Origin: Pelagibacterium nitratireducens
Lineage (GTDB): Bacteria; Pseudomonadota; Alphaproteobacteria; Rhizobiales; Devosiaceae
DNA length: 64,000 nt
Direction: 5' to 3'
Assembly: GCF_037044555.1 (NCBI RefSeq)
Contig: NZ_CP146275.1
Span: 1,220,501 to 1,284,500, forward strand
The notes under the pieces are model-generated. The model saw only the letters and a program-made list of their open reading frames with translations. It was not told the DNA's origin and searched no databases. Below are positions 27,133 to 35,810 of the stretch, in pieces (the stretch's first letter is position 1; each line of letters starts with the position of its first letter). Made by a program: the position numbers and the translations under genes.

Positions 27133-27327
27133 TCAACGCTTTCGAACGGTCCCAACAATTGCAGGAACCGGACGGAGTCTCACTCCCCACTCCTCAAGCA
27201 TAGGAGCATTTGAAAGCTCAACTGCGCCGGGCTCAAATATGGTCATCTTCTCGAGATCGTCAGCAAGAGCCCGTAATTTAGAGACCGTCGCGAGGACATC
27301 GGCGCGCATGAAGTCGATTCTGGCCAT
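27133..27327 (-). CDS. Small conserved protein, DUF6634-like
   Basis: The 64-aa protein reads MARIDFMRADVLATVSKLRA, then LADDLEKM, and ends RPVPAIVGTVRKR. The pattern of a helix, an acidic stretch, APMLEEW and a terminal RPVP box resembles DUF6634 proteins, which often neighbour AAA ATPases in rhizobial mobile regions. The call is tentative. The start at 27327 is chosen over the upstream 27384 start because MARIDFMRAD follows a plausible site. It follows the AAA/M41 gene on the same strand and is probably cotranscribed. Confidence 0.55.
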   Translation of the reverse strand: MARIDFMRADVLATVSKLRALADDLEKMTIFEPGAVELSNAPMLEEWGVRLRPVPAIVGTVRKR

Positions 27328-27384
27328 TTCGCTTACTCGGGGTTTGATAGAGAAGGACAGTGTGAGGAGAAAAGCCCCGTTCAC

Positions 27385-29307
27385 CTATGGTTTTGGGCCG
27401 TTCCGCTCGAGAATGGACAGAAAGTTCGACCCGTTGAGGAAGCGCTTGTCGATGAGGGCGTCGGCAATTGCACGAACGTCCCGTTTGTGGGTGACAATCA
27501 AGTCCTTGCTTTGGCCGTAGAGTTCTCGAAGATGCTTGTCTACCGCAGCGGAGTGTCGCTCACTTCGCGCAAGGATCATCGGCACACTCTCCTTGTCGGC
27601 ACGAAAAATCATTTCCTCGCCGAGACCGGTGCCAAGGTGAAGCAGGCCGATGTGCATGGTTGCGCGAGCAAGGTCACTCGCAGAACTTCCACCCGAGCCG
27701 GTGCCAGGCTCACCGAGCAGCACTTCTTCCGCGGCCCGTCCGGCGAGCGCCTGGATGACGTGGCGTTCCAGGTCGGAACGCGTTGACAGGTAGGGATCAG
27801 TGTCGGTTTGGGTGTATCCCCCATGGTTTTGTCCCGAGATGATCGAGATTGCCTTGACCTCTCCCAGTCCAAGGGCGTGGCACACAACAGCGTGCCCGGC
27901 CTCGTGAACTGCCACGCGTTCGACATGAGGAGCGGTGCGGCGTTCGTCGGGAACGAGGACCTCCAGAAGGTCGATCATCTCCATGGCTCGCTTTGCGCGA
28001 CGCGCCGTCCGTCGTGCTGACCTCACCCAGTCGACGACTTGGGCCCCGGTCGCTCCATACGCGAGTTCAGCGATATAGGTAAGGTCTTCGCCGACAAGGT
28101 CGCTGCCGAGATGTTGCCTGAAGATCCCCGCGAGAGCGTCGGCGTCCGGAAGTTCGATCTCAATGATCTTCGACAGGCGCCCAGGCCGGACCAGAGCCCG
28201 GTCGATACGGTCTCCATGGTTGGTTGCACCAAGGATGATCAAATTGTTGGTGGCGTTCGAAACCGCGCCGTCCAGCGTGATCAGCAGATGGGTGATCACC
28301 GGCAACCACCAGTCCGCTCCGCGAGGAGAGATGGTGGCACGATCAGGGACCGCGTCCAGTTCATCGAGCAGCAGAATGGCAGGAGACATCGCGCGAGCCG
28401 CCGCAAAGGTTTGGTCGATCTGCTTGATGATGCTGTCGAGATACCCAGGCGAATTTGCGAACCAGGCTCCGACGCTGGTGGCAACCAGGGGCAACCCCGC
28501 ACTCTTGGCCAGACTGCGTGCGAATGTGGTCTTGCCCATGCCCGGGGGTGAGACCAGGACTGCGTTGCGGTCGATGGCTTCAAATGGGATCTCACCCCGG
28601 CGCCAACTTTCCAGGTCCTCCAGAAGATTGACTGCCCATTCTTTCGCTACACCGTATCCGTGGAGGTCGGCGATTTCGGGAACGTCCGCCGAGGTCGTAT
28701 CGATGCGGCGTTTGGATTCCACAGCGCGTCGCAAGCGATTCAGACACTCCTCGGAAGTGGACCCTTGGCGAATACAGGCCGCAATTTCCTCAAACTCGAG
28801 ACCTGCGATATCCTTGTTGTGGAGTCCCTCCGGGATAGTGCCGGTCACAGCCTTGATGACGGCCGAGATGACGCGTGCATCCGGAGGTGGGAGTTTAAGC
28901 ACTTGATCGGCTGAGGCCAACATCGCGGGTGGCAACATTTGCGACGGGTGGTGCGAAACACCGAAAGCACGACCGCCTGTGCCGAGGACGGCGACAAGTT
29001 GCTGTGAGGTGGCGTCATCTCGCGAGGGTTTCTTGATGGCGGGCGGGCAATGGTGAAGGTCCCACGAACCCATCGTCTTGAGCGCGCGATGCAGAGGTTC
29101 ACACCAATCGAATGACGGCGCCTCCACCACAAGGCAGAACCCCTCACGCGCGCTGATATCGCGGATGCCTTCCATCCCGATAACGCTCTCGATCAATGCC
29201 CGCGGAAGAAGGTTCTCCACCGTGTGGCCGCGCTTGCGTGGAAACCTTGCGGTGGATGGTTCCAGTTCGAGATCAAGATCGTCCAAATAATCGTCGTTAT
29301 CGGCCAT
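27385..29307 (-). CDS. Soluble AAA ATPase fused to M41 (FtsH-like) zinc metallopeptidase
   Basis: The 640-aa protein has no membrane span, unlike FtsH. An N-terminal 230-residue region of unknown fold comes first. The AAA module has Walker A (SPPGMGKTTFARS), Walker B (ILLLDELDAVPDR), and second-region-of-homology arginines in IDRALVRPGRLSKIIE. The C-terminal M41 domain has the zinc motif HEAGHAVVCH and the distal ligand Asp in SGGSSASDLARAT. It should therefore unfold and cut proteins in the cytoplasm. The start at 29307 follows TGGAGAC. It is bordered by two small genes on the same strand, possibly adaptors or substrates. Confidence 0.85.
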   Translation of the reverse strand: MADNDDYLDDLDLELEPSTARFPRKRGHTVENLLPRALIESVIGMEGIRDISAREGFCLVVEAPSFDWCEPLHRALKTMGSWDLHHCPPAIKKPSRDDATSQQLVAVLGTGGRAFGVSHHPSQMLPPAMLASADQVLKLPPPDARVISAVIKAVTGTIPEGLHNKDIAGLEFEEIAACIRQGSTSEECLNRLRRAVESKRRIDTTSADVPEIADLHGYGVAKEWAVNLLEDLESWRRGEIPFEAIDRNAVLVSPPGMGKTTFARSLAKSAGLPLVATSVGAWFANSPGYLDSIIKQIDQTFAAARAMSPAILLLDELDAVPDRATISPRGADWWLPVITHLLITLDGAVSNATNNLIILGATNHGDRIDRALVRPGRLSKIIEIELPDADALAGIFRQHLGSDLVGEDLTYIAELAYGATGAQVVDWVRSARRTARRAKRAMEMIDLLEVLVPDERRTAPHVERVAVHEAGHAVVCHALGLGEVKAISIISGQNHGGYTQTDTDPYLSTRSDLERHVIQALAGRAAEEVLLGEPGTGSGGSSASDLARATMHIGLLHLGTGLGEEMIFRADKESVPMILARSERHSAAVDKHLRELYGQSKDLIVTHKRDVRAIADALIDKRFLNGSNFLSILERNGPKP

Positions 29308-29437
29308 GATGTCTCCAGAGCACCTCACCTACCGGCAGGCGCGGATTTTGATGGATACCTTGCGATGCGCGGCAGCGAGATTGGCCGGCGGCCCTGTTGG
29401 TGAGGACCGGGCCTCACGCTCTCGGCTGAGGGTTGGA

Positions 29438-30043
29438 TCAGTCCTGAACGCTGATGAGATCAATCCGCGAATGCGGAAGAATAGGTTTGTCGAGATCGAT
29501 CATCAGCGTGCCGTCGCTGATCATTTGAAAAACGGCGGCCACGGGCGGGGCGGACTTGACCTCACGGGCACAATCGATGACCGTTGAGTAGCCATTCTCG
29601 ATGAGGTGCAGCAGGACGGCCATGCGATCTTCGGGAGGCACCCAGACTTGGGCGGCATTGCTGATATATTGGCTGTTCGAGAGTCTGGGCTGTCGATGAA
29701 CGACCGATTCCGGTATGATGCAAGTCCGACGGTTGTTGCCATGACGCTCGCGCTTGATGGCGCGGATCCGGAGCATGGGAAGTGGTTCGTGCCAAATGCT
29801 GCCCGGGACGACGATAATGGTCATCACGTTGGCCTTGTAGCTTAAGCGATGCGCAATCACAGAAGTTAGGCCCGCCGCATCGAGTGCTTTGCGAATGACG
29901 GCATCGTCACCCAAGGAGTGAGAGCAAGGGCAGGCTTTGATGAGTGAGAGAAAGTTGCGCAACAGCCGGGATGGCGGGTGATCCACCGGCAATTCGGCAA
30001 GTTGGAACGGGGGCATCTCGGGATCGTGGAAGGCGCAGGACAT
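29438..30043 (-). CDS. Hypothetical protein upstream of the AAA/M41 gene
   Basis: The 201-aa soluble protein has FQLAELPVDHPPSRLLRNFL near the start, a helical ALDAAGLTSVIAHRLSYKAN region, KRERHGNNRRTCIIPESVVH in the middle, and a C-terminal segment ending HSRIDLISVQD. I recognise no family. The short YKANVMTIIVVP strand followed by a basic stretch could suggest a nuclease-like fold, but no complete active site is visible. The start at 30043 follows GAGGG. It is 130 bp upstream of the AAA/M41 gene on the same strand. Confidence 0.5.
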   Translation of the reverse strand: MSCAFHDPEMPPFQLAELPVDHPPSRLLRNFLSLIKACPCSHSLGDDAVIRKALDAAGLTSVIAHRLSYKANVMTIIVVPGSIWHEPLPMLRIRAIKRERHGNNRRTCIIPESVVHRQPRLSNSQYISNAAQVWVPPEDRMAVLLHLIENGYSTVIDCAREVKSAPPVAAVFQMISDGTLMIDLDKPILPHSRIDLISVQD

Positions 30044-30198
30044 CGGGTACCCTCGCAATGGTGGGATGGAACGACGCGAGAAAGCACGCGCCGGCCTGAT
30101 TAGCCGCCGCAGACGCTCGATTGATGATGTTTGGAAGGACGGTGGTGCAGTCACCGTGGACAGGCTTGTTGCACAAAAACGACGAAAGATCAAGAAGA

Positions 30199-30522
30199 AT
30201 GTCGAAAAACGATACTTTGGCCGCTGATTTGGTTAATAAATCTTCCTCTGCGACATCATCTGCGGGCAATCGAAAACGTCTACCCAGTGCAGCGCAGGTG
30301 CGCGCTGCGAGGGCTATTCTTGACTGGACTCAAGATGACCTCGCTGGCGCGGCGGGTATCACGCCACAGACCGTCCGCCTCCTCGAGACCGGTCAAAGAG
30401 TCCCGTTTGATCGCACTTTGCGCGCCATGAAAAGCGCCTTCGAGGCCGCTGGCGTTACCTTCGTCGTCGAGGCCAGGGGGGAGGGCGTAATCCTATTACA
30501 GGCAGTTTCCGAACAAGAATGA
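30199..30522 (+). CDS. XRE-family helix-turn-helix regulator
   Basis: The 107-aa protein has an extended N terminus (MSKNDTLAADLVNKSSS) and a Cro/CI-type helix-turn-helix (AARAILDWTQDDLAGAAGIT, then PQTVRLLETGQRVPF). A short C-terminal beta part (FVVEARGEGVILL) follows. It is divergent from the 29438-30043 gene and could control it. The start at 30199 overlaps the palindrome TGTCG-AAAAA-CGATA, seen again at 49949. A GATCAAGAAG site is upstream. Confidence 0.8.
   Translation: MSKNDTLAADLVNKSSSATSSAGNRKRLPSAAQVRAARAILDWTQDDLAGAAGITPQTVRLLETGQRVPFDRTLRAMKSAFEAAGVTFVVEARGEGVILLQAVSEQE
30200..30214. promoter_or_regulatory. Palindrome TGTCG-A5-CGATA overlapping the XRE start
   Basis: An interrupted palindrome covers the first codons of the XRE gene. 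It is embedded in a 22-bp block shared, with one difference, with 49945-49966 on the opposite strand. It is a candidate operator for the XRE protein. Confidence 0.45.
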
Positions 30523-30960
30523 GAAGGGCATTTTCCGGTAAATGCGGATACCTCCGGTTGTGCGATCGTAGATGCCGCGCGGTTGTGAGGGCCTGGGAGT
30601 CGGCAGTGGCACCGAGAGCACCGGGAACGCCGAGACGAAAAAGCAGAAGACGGTTCTGGCAAACAGGTTGTTGAATTAGAAAGCATGCCGCATCGAGAGG
30701 GGCAGCGCCCCGGGTGTATTACCGTTCGTCGGGGAGCACGCCCCGGGATAGTCGCTTGAAAGGTCGGGGGTCGGGGTGATCCCGGCCGAAGCTGATTGCA
30801 GCAGGAAGATCAGCGTATGATCTGCCAGATTTCGGCAACGGAGGGCAGAAAGATCGCGACTCCGCCGCGCACCACATCGAGTGCAGCCAGCATGGCATTA
30901 ACCATGGCAATGCCATGCTAAGGTAAGAAGGTGACCGGGATCGCTCCCGGTCACTGCCAT
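30523..30960. other. Intergenic region with a terminator for the DUF305 gene
   Basis: No gene is supported in these 438 bp. Several short GC-rich hairpins are present (around 30699-30745). The strongest is at 30931-30954, annotated separately. Confidence 0.4.
30931..30954 (-). terminator. Hairpin terminator after DUF305 gene
   Basis: GTGACCGGGA and TCCCGGTCAC form a perfect 10-bp stem with a 4-nt loop, 7 bp past the DUF305 stop. The following minus-strand tail (CTTCTTACC) has few T residues, so its efficiency is uncertain. Confidence 0.65.
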
Positions 30961-31443
30961 TTATCGGGCGTCGAGCCACTCAAGCATTTCGGCGATCTCA
31001 CGTTCCTGGGCGTCGACGATTTCCTGGGCAATTTCTTTTACCCATTCGTCCTCGGCATACTCGAGGGCCGCGTTGGCCATCGCGAGAGCGCCCTGATGGT
31101 GTGGGATCATGCCGCAAATGAAGGCGACATCGAAGTCTTCGGCCATCATGGCCGCCATCATATCGTTATGCATGGCACCCATATCGGCCATCATGGCCTG
31201 GTGACCCTCGCTCATCCCCTCCATCATTGCGCCCATATCCATGTCCATCGACATACCGGCCATGTGGCCGGCGTTCTCGAGACAGATTTCGGGTAAATCC
31301 GAGCTTTCATTGGCATCGGCATCCATGCTCATCCCGTCCATGGACATGCCATCCATGTTGGAATGATCCATGCCCTGCGCCATCGCAATGGACGCAGTGC
31401 TGGCAAAGAGGATGGCGAGGCTGAGGGTTTTGAACGTCTTCAT
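30961..31443 (-). CDS. Exported DUF305 protein, Met/His-rich
   Basis: The 160-aa product has a signal peptide (MKTFKTLSLAILFASTASIA, cut after AMA) and a methionine-aspartate-rich N-terminal segment (MDHSNMDGMSMDGMSMDADA). A DUF305 domain follows, with the metal-ligand-like IPHHQGALAMANAALEYAED and QEREIAEMLEWL. DUF305 is a ferritin-like fold found near copper and silver resistance genes. It likely binds Cu(I) in the periplasm. The start at 31443 follows GGAGAA; upstream frame lacks a signal peptide. Confidence 0.88.
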   Translation of the reverse strand: MKTFKTLSLAILFASTASIAMAQGMDHSNMDGMSMDGMSMDADANESSDLPEICLENAGHMAGMSMDMDMGAMMEGMSEGHQAMMADMGAMHNDMMAAMMAEDFDVAFICGMIPHHQGALAMANAALEYAEDEWVKEIAQEIVDAQEREIAEMLEWLDAR

Positions 31444-31480
31444 AGGTATTCTCCGGTTTGAAATTGATCGATATCGCGGT

Positions 31481-31786
31481 TCAAACCAGTGGCTTTGGAG
31501 GAGGGGCAGGAACTTTGGGATATTCGCCGCTTCTGTGCAGGACAGGATAGGCATCAACCAGAACAGCCGTTCGTTCCAAGAGTGTGGGGCGAGCTGTGTT
31601 GGCAGGCATCAGGCAGCAGGCAATCGCTGCACACTCCTCGTGGCCATTTAAGTCGTGCTCCACGTCGTTGTGGTGCGCGGCCGTCTGATGCCCATCTTGC
31701 GGAGGCGAACTCATGGCGCTCGGCGCAGCCAGAAGGCTGAACACGACCAATAACGGAAGAAGGATCAATTTCGCAAATTGGGACAT
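31481..31786 (-). CDS. Small exported His/Cys-containing protein (copper block type 1)
   Basis: The 101-aa product has a signal peptide (MSQFAKLILLPLLVVFSLLA), a His-rich segment (DGHQTAAHHNDVEHDLNGHE), a CAAIACC cysteine group and a proline-rich C terminus (VPAPPPKPLV). It starts at ATG 31786; a TTG five codons upstream is possible. It probably precedes DUF305 in a minus-strand unit. The shape (signal peptide, His/Cys middle, Pro-rich end) is shared with proteins at 31865, 35406, 38277 and 47799. Family resembles CopL or DUF2946-type accessory proteins, tentatively. Confidence 0.65.
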   Translation of the reverse strand: MSQFAKLILLPLLVVFSLLAAPSAMSSPPQDGHQTAAHHNDVEHDLNGHEECAAIACCLMPANTARPTLLERTAVLVDAYPVLHRSGEYPKVPAPPPKPLV

Positions 31787-31864
31787 TAGATTGATGAGCA
31801 ATGTTCCATGGTGGGCGCTTCAGCAGGTGGCGACTTCGGGTGGACCTGATCGATACGGTTCACT

Positions 31865-32272
31865 ATGGTGGTGAAGGTAGCCAGCGTATTGGGGCAAATT
31901 GCGGCAGTGATCGGTATAGCGGCGAAAGACATTTCCTGGAAATCGTTCCTACGCCTTTTTGTTGTGGCGTGGGTAATCGTTATTGCGTTGCCTCTCCAGG
32001 CGACCCACGCCCCGCTGCATGGCCCCACTGCGGAAACTCTCTTGACGGGAATGGACTGGGCTGGAGATCCCCAGATCGATGAGGCCGGCACACTTGGTGC
32101 TGGCCAGCACGACAACACCGACCACGTCCATGAAACGCCCATAATCGTGAACGCCCGCTGGGCGAGTCCACCCGACTGGCTGCGGTCGTGGAAACATTCT
32201 CATGTCAGGACTCAGATATCAGATCGTCCTGCACCAATTGATCAGCCCCCGAGACCGGAACAGAGCGCATAA
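31865..32272 (+). CDS. Small exported His-containing protein (copper block type 2)
   Basis: The 135-aa product has a basic N terminus and a single hydrophobic helix (FLRLFVVAWVIVIALPLQ, cut near QATHAP). The exported part has scattered histidines (HAPLHGP, GQHDNTDHVHETP, WKHSHVR) and a Pro-rich end (APIDQPPRPEQSA). It reads on the plus strand, opposite to the type 1 gene beside it. It is likely an exported copper-block accessory. The minus-strand open frame in this place lacks the signal-peptide pattern and is a shadow. Confidence 0.55.
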   Translation: MVVKVASVLGQIAAVIGIAAKDISWKSFLRLFVVAWVIVIALPLQATHAPLHGPTAETLLTGMDWAGDPQIDEAGTLGAGQHDNTDHVHETPIIVNARWASPPDWLRSWKHSHVRTQISDRPAPIDQPPRPEQSA

Positions 32273-32348
32273 CTCTGTTTTCTGACCCGCCGAACATCGG
32301 TTTCAGCGGTGACGAGATGTAATCCAACATCAGATTCCGGTATGACCA

Positions 32349-33443
32349 ATGAACCGACCCGTCAATGGGCCGGCGTCAGCTTCTGGCGCGGGCACGCCCA
32401 TGATGCTTTCGACCGCCTTCGGAAACCCCGACAACAGTTACAATGCCGTGCGCTTGATCGCTGCGTTGAGTGTGGTGCTCTCCCATTCGCTACTTCTGGG
32501 CTTGAACTCACCGAGTTACGATCCCTTGAGCTGGGCCGCTTACGATCTGGGGGCAACAGCAGTAAACGTGTTCTTTGTCATATCGGGCGCGATGCTCACC
32601 CACAGCGTGTTGCAGCGAGGACTCGGGCAGTTTGTCCGGAATCGATTCTTGCGGATCTACCCGGCGCTGATCGTCAGCGCTGCACTCATTTCCCTCATTA
32701 TAGGTCCTTTCGGAACAGGTGCACGCCTTTGGGAGTATTATTCCAGCCCACAGACCTGGCTCTACCCTCTCAACGTCGCATGGAACTTCGAGGGGGCCGT
32801 CCTGCCGTCCATGTTCGAGCACGGCCGATATCCCGGCGATGTAAACGTACCGCTCTGGACCATAAAATACGAAATCCTGAGTTACATTGTCTTCGGGATT
32901 GCTGCGGCTTTGGGACTTCTGCGCCATCCATCCATTGCGTTTGCTGCGTGGGCGGCGTTCGGCTTTGCCCTTCTGGCCGACGTTGGCGTCGATCCCACCG
33001 GTGAAACGCCAGTCGAGAGCCTCTTCCGCTTTGGATTTGCCTTTCTCACCGGGGCGGTGGCGCGACGATTCGGCGAAGTAATTCCCCTGCGGTTTGGTTG
33101 GGCAATGGCGGCGCTTGCCTTGGCGGTGGCCGGCACGGGAACCCGGTTTGGGGAGGTGACCTGGATCATTGGGATAGGGTATGCAGCGCTCTACGTGGGC
33201 GCCAAGAACTGGGGTCGGATCGCCGAGTTCGCGCGGCGGCACGATCTTTCCTACGGCATCTACCTCATGGCATGGCCAATCCAACAGGTCCTGACGCGGG
33301 AGCCCATCTGGTTTGGGCCGCAGGTTGCTGTGCTTTTCTTGCTGTCCAGCACCATTTCCGGAAGCCTGGCGTATCTCTCTTGGAAATTCGTTGAGAAGCC
33401 AGCCCTTCGCCGCAAAGCGCCAGCCTCGGAGAAGGAACCGTGA
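32349..33443 (+). CDS. Acyltransferase-3 family membrane protein
   Basis: The 364-aa protein has about ten hydrophobic spans and the acyltransferase-3 pattern: NAVRLIAALSVVLSHSLLL (His of the active site), FFVISGAMLTHSVLQRG, FVRNRFLRIYPALIVSA and the C-terminal YLSWKFVEKPALRR. This family O-acylates extracellular sugars or lipids. It is not an obvious copper gene, but is coupled to the FixH-like gene by a GTGA overlap. No clear ribosome binding site precedes ATG 32349, so the true start might be the internal MMLST. Confidence 0.82.
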   Translation: MNRPVNGPASASGAGTPMMLSTAFGNPDNSYNAVRLIAALSVVLSHSLLLGLNSPSYDPLSWAAYDLGATAVNVFFVISGAMLTHSVLQRGLGQFVRNRFLRIYPALIVSAALISLIIGPFGTGARLWEYYSSPQTWLYPLNVAWNFEGAVLPSMFEHGRYPGDVNVPLWTIKYEILSYIVFGIAAALGLLRHPSIAFAAWAAFGFALLADVGVDPTGETPVESLFRFGFAFLTGAVARRFGEVIPLRFGWAMAALALAVAGTGTRFGEVTWIIGIGYAALYVGAKNWGRIAEFARRHDLSYGIYLMAWPIQQVLTREPIWFGPQVAVLFLLSSTISGSLAYLSWKFVEKPALRRKAPASEKEP

Positions 33444-33883
33444 AAGCGAAAGGAAAGAGCCGACGCCGGAAAGCGAGCGGAATCTCGTTGGTGATGATCT
33501 GGACAGTCGGGACCTTGTTTTTTGGCCTTGTCCTGATCCTTGCGAGCATTCCACTCGTTTCCAATCCCGCTCAGCGTGCGACCGGTGAGGACACCGTCGA
33601 TACGTCGGGCATCACGGTCAATGTCAGTGCCAGCTTGGCGGACGATAGAACCCTCACCGTATTCATCAGGTCGCCCGTGGATCGAGCCGATATCATCGAT
33701 CCACGGGTAAAAATTGAGATGCCTGGACATCAGATGACTGTAGATGCCGACGTCTTGTCAGCAGGTCCCGGAGCCTTTCAAGCCAGTGCGATGCTACCGA
33801 TGGCCGGGCAGTGGGAGGTGCAGGTCAGTATCGGCGACGACGTCATAAGATTGCCGGTAGATGCGAACCCGGCTGGGCCGTAG
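33440..33883 (+). CDS. FixH/YtkA-like exported protein
   Basis: The 147-aa protein has a basic start (GTG codon) and one membrane anchor (SLVMIWTVGTLFFGLVLILA). A beta-rich exported domain of FixH/YtkA type follows. It includes VKIEMPGHQM and AGPGAFQASAMLPMAGQWEV. Such domains occur with copper insertion and cbb3 oxidase assembly systems. The MPGHQM motif could bind copper. It is translationally coupled to the acyltransferase and convergent with the diheme cytochrome gene. Confidence 0.7.
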   Translation: MKAKGKSRRRKASGISLVMIWTVGTLFFGLVLILASIPLVSNPAQRATGEDTVDTSGITVNVSASLADDRTLTVFIRSPVDRADIIDPRVKIEMPGHQMTVDADVLSAGPGAFQASAMLPMAGQWEVQVSIGDDVIRLPVDANPAGP

Positions 33884-33905
33884 CCACTAAAACCAACACC
33901 GACCC

Positions 33906-34802
33906 TCACTGATCCATCAAAAATTCAGCCATGTCCTCAATATGCTGATCCAACAAATAGCTGGTGGAGAGGTGAACGACTTCAGCCATCGCACCTCCAA
34001 AAGCATCGCCAGTCGGGGTGAGCCCGGTGCGCAGCGCCGCAATCAGGCTTTCCTCGGTCCAGCCCCCCTCGGCAAGCGCCTCGGTGGTGATCGGGGGTGC
34101 GGTCCAACCCGCAGTGCCGCCTGAAGCACCAGCGAACTGAGCGTCAGTATCCAAGCCGCCAGCAAAGTTTCTCGGTGTGTGACAGGCAGCGCAATGGGCC
34201 GGTCCCTCCACCATAAACCGTCCACGGTTCCACGATGTCGATTTGGTCTCGTCGACGACATAGTCCACAGGCTCGTAGAAAAAGGTGCGCCAGAGCTTCA
34301 CGCCCTGGCGAATGCTGAATGGCAGTGGGACCTCGTTCTCTTCAGGCACGAAGTTGGATGGAGGAACCTCTTGGACAGCGGCCCACATGTCGGCCATATC
34401 GCGATCGGTAAGAGTGGCATAAAATTCGAACGGGAATGCCGGGTAATATGGAGATCCATCGGGCGCAACCCCGTGCCTTACGGCCCGAACGAAGTCTTGG
34501 AAGCTCCAGTCGCCGATGCCAAATTCTGGATCAGGGGTAATGTTTGGGGATACGAAGGTGCCGAAATCAGAGGCCAATGAAACTCCCCCAGCCCATGGGT
34601 CGCCGTCTTCGATCGTGTGGCAGGTGACACAGCCCGATAGGCGGGCAAGATACGCACCGCGCTTGGCGTCACCGGTAATTTGCTGCGACAAATCGGGAGT
34701 GGAGCTAGGCATGAGCATCCAGGTCACCAAGCCCAGGCCAAAGCCGCCCAAGAGCACCGCGGTTACAACGGGCCATTTGAGATCGATTTTTGGCCAGGTC
34801 AC
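33906..34802 (-). CDS. Membrane-anchored diheme cytochrome c
   Basis: The 298-aa protein has an N-terminal anchor (WPVVTAVLLGGFGLGLVTWM) and two c-type heme motifs: CVTCH in the first domain and CAACH in the second. Between them lies AFPFEFYATLTDRDMADMWA. Domain order is like the cytochrome subunit of alcohol or gluconate dehydrogenases. It likely passes electrons in the periplasm. It starts with GTG in a GTGA overlap with the upstream cytochrome c'-like gene, so the two are coupled. Its acceptor is not known. Confidence 0.85.
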   Translation of the reverse strand: MTWPKIDLKWPVVTAVLLGGFGLGLVTWMLMPSSTPDLSQQITGDAKRGAYLARLSGCVTCHTIEDGDPWAGGVSLASDFGTFVSPNITPDPEFGIGDWSFQDFVRAVRHGVAPDGSPYYPAFPFEFYATLTDRDMADMWAAVQEVPPSNFVPEENEVPLPFSIRQGVKLWRTFFYEPVDYVVDETKSTSWNRGRFMVEGPAHCAACHTPRNFAGGLDTDAQFAGASGGTAGWTAPPITTEALAEGGWTEESLIAALRTGLTPTGDAFGGAMAEVVHLSTSYLLDQHIEDMAEFLMDQ

Positions 34803-35368
34803 TTGCGAAACACCGTGTGGCAGGCCGAGCAGGTGCCGGCGATATCGGTTGCAACCGCGGCAGCGCTTCTGATCGATTGTGTTTCCGGGTCAGAGCTTGA
34901 ATTTTCGGGGTCAGATTTCGGCGCCAGTCCGAGCAGCACCGAGGTATCCATGCTTGTCCAGTCATTTCGCGCCACCCGAGCGGTCTCCAGCGTCGGTTGG
35001 TCAGTGGTCCTTTCTAACTCTTGGGCCAGGCTCTCCAGTTGCTGGGCATACTGAGCAAAGAGAGCCCAGTCCTCCCATATTTCCGGACGTGCTTCCGAAG
35101 GGAATTCCGTAGTGCCTTGGGGGAACAACTCGGTCATTGCGTTGCCGGAGTGAGCCGCAATCATCGCTGCGGCCTCCTCAATCACCGCAGGGCCTGGATC
35201 GGAAGAGCCGTTGATGATTGGCGTCAGGACCTGCATCTGCTCGCCCAACATCATCATGCCCATCATCCTGTCGGCGACTATGCCGGTGGCGCCGTTATGC
35301 GCAAATGCGGACGCACAGCCTGTTGCTGCGCCGGCAAAAGCCAGCGCATAAAAACATGTTCGTTTCAT
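34799..35368 (-). CDS. Cytochrome c'-like exported heme protein
   Basis: The 189-aa product has a signal peptide (CFYALAFAGAATGCASAFA), a four-helix-type domain (ADRMMGMMMLGEQMQVLTPI), and a C-terminal heme site CSACHTVFRK. The C-terminal position of CxxCH and the following basic residue are the mark of cytochrome c'. It overlaps the next cytochrome gene by 4 bp. Together they look like a redox pair of the copper block. Confidence 0.82.
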   Translation of the reverse strand: MKRTCFYALAFAGAATGCASAFAHNGATGIVADRMMGMMMLGEQMQVLTPIINGSSDPGPAVIEEAAAMIAAHSGNAMTELFPQGTTEFPSEARPEIWEDWALFAQYAQQLESLAQELERTTDQPTLETARVARNDWTSMDTSVLLGLAPKSDPENSSSDPETQSIRSAAAVATDIAGTCSACHTVFRK

Positions 35369-35405
35369 AAGATATCTCTCGGTTGGAACTCGAAATTGCT
35401 GTCAA

Positions 35406-35744
35406 TCAGACAGCCAAGGAGTCCTTCCGAGGAGGAGGGGGATCGACCACGAATAAATGAACCGTTAGCTCCAGCGCCGCACTGGTCCAAACCGTTGTCG
35501 TCGTATCGAGACGGAGCGCTGACGCTAGTGGGTGCGACAGCAGCAGAGGTCCGCAGTGTTTCGATCCGTGGCCCGAATGGGTATCGTCGGCTGCCGATCG
35601 GTCAAGAGACGAGGACGTGTGGACGTGGTCACTGATCTCGACATTTTGTGCTGCATGGAGGTGAGCAGTCGAGGCCACCATCAACGCAAGTGCCAAAAAA
35701 ATGGTTCCCAGCGCCTTCAAACCCGAGCCTTCACGAATCGCCAA
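35406..35744 (-). CDS. Small exported His-containing protein (copper block type 3)
   Basis: The 112-aa product has a signal peptide (LGTIFLALALMVASTAHLHA), a His-containing segment (ISDHVHTSSS, DDTHSGHGSKHCGP) and a C terminus with DPPPPRKDSLAV. It lies 37 bp upstream of the cytochrome c' gene on the same strand. It shares its plan with the proteins at 31481, 31865, 38277 and 47799. Confidence 0.62.
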   Translation of the reverse strand: MAIREGSGLKALGTIFLALALMVASTAHLHAAQNVEISDHVHTSSSLDRSAADDTHSGHGSKHCGPLLLSHPLASALRLDTTTTVWTSAALELTVHLFVVDPPPPRKDSLAV

Positions 35745-35810
35745 CCTAATGGCCCATTGATACCGATGATGATGGTTTGATTAGGGCCGTCGGCCCCAAT
35801 CGTGGCCCAT

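Noticed and set aside
31786..32142. Minus-strand 118-codon frame opposite the exported protein at 31865
   Set aside because: It lacks a signal-peptide pattern and overlaps the plus-strand gene, which has a convincing leader and the Pro-rich end typical of this block.
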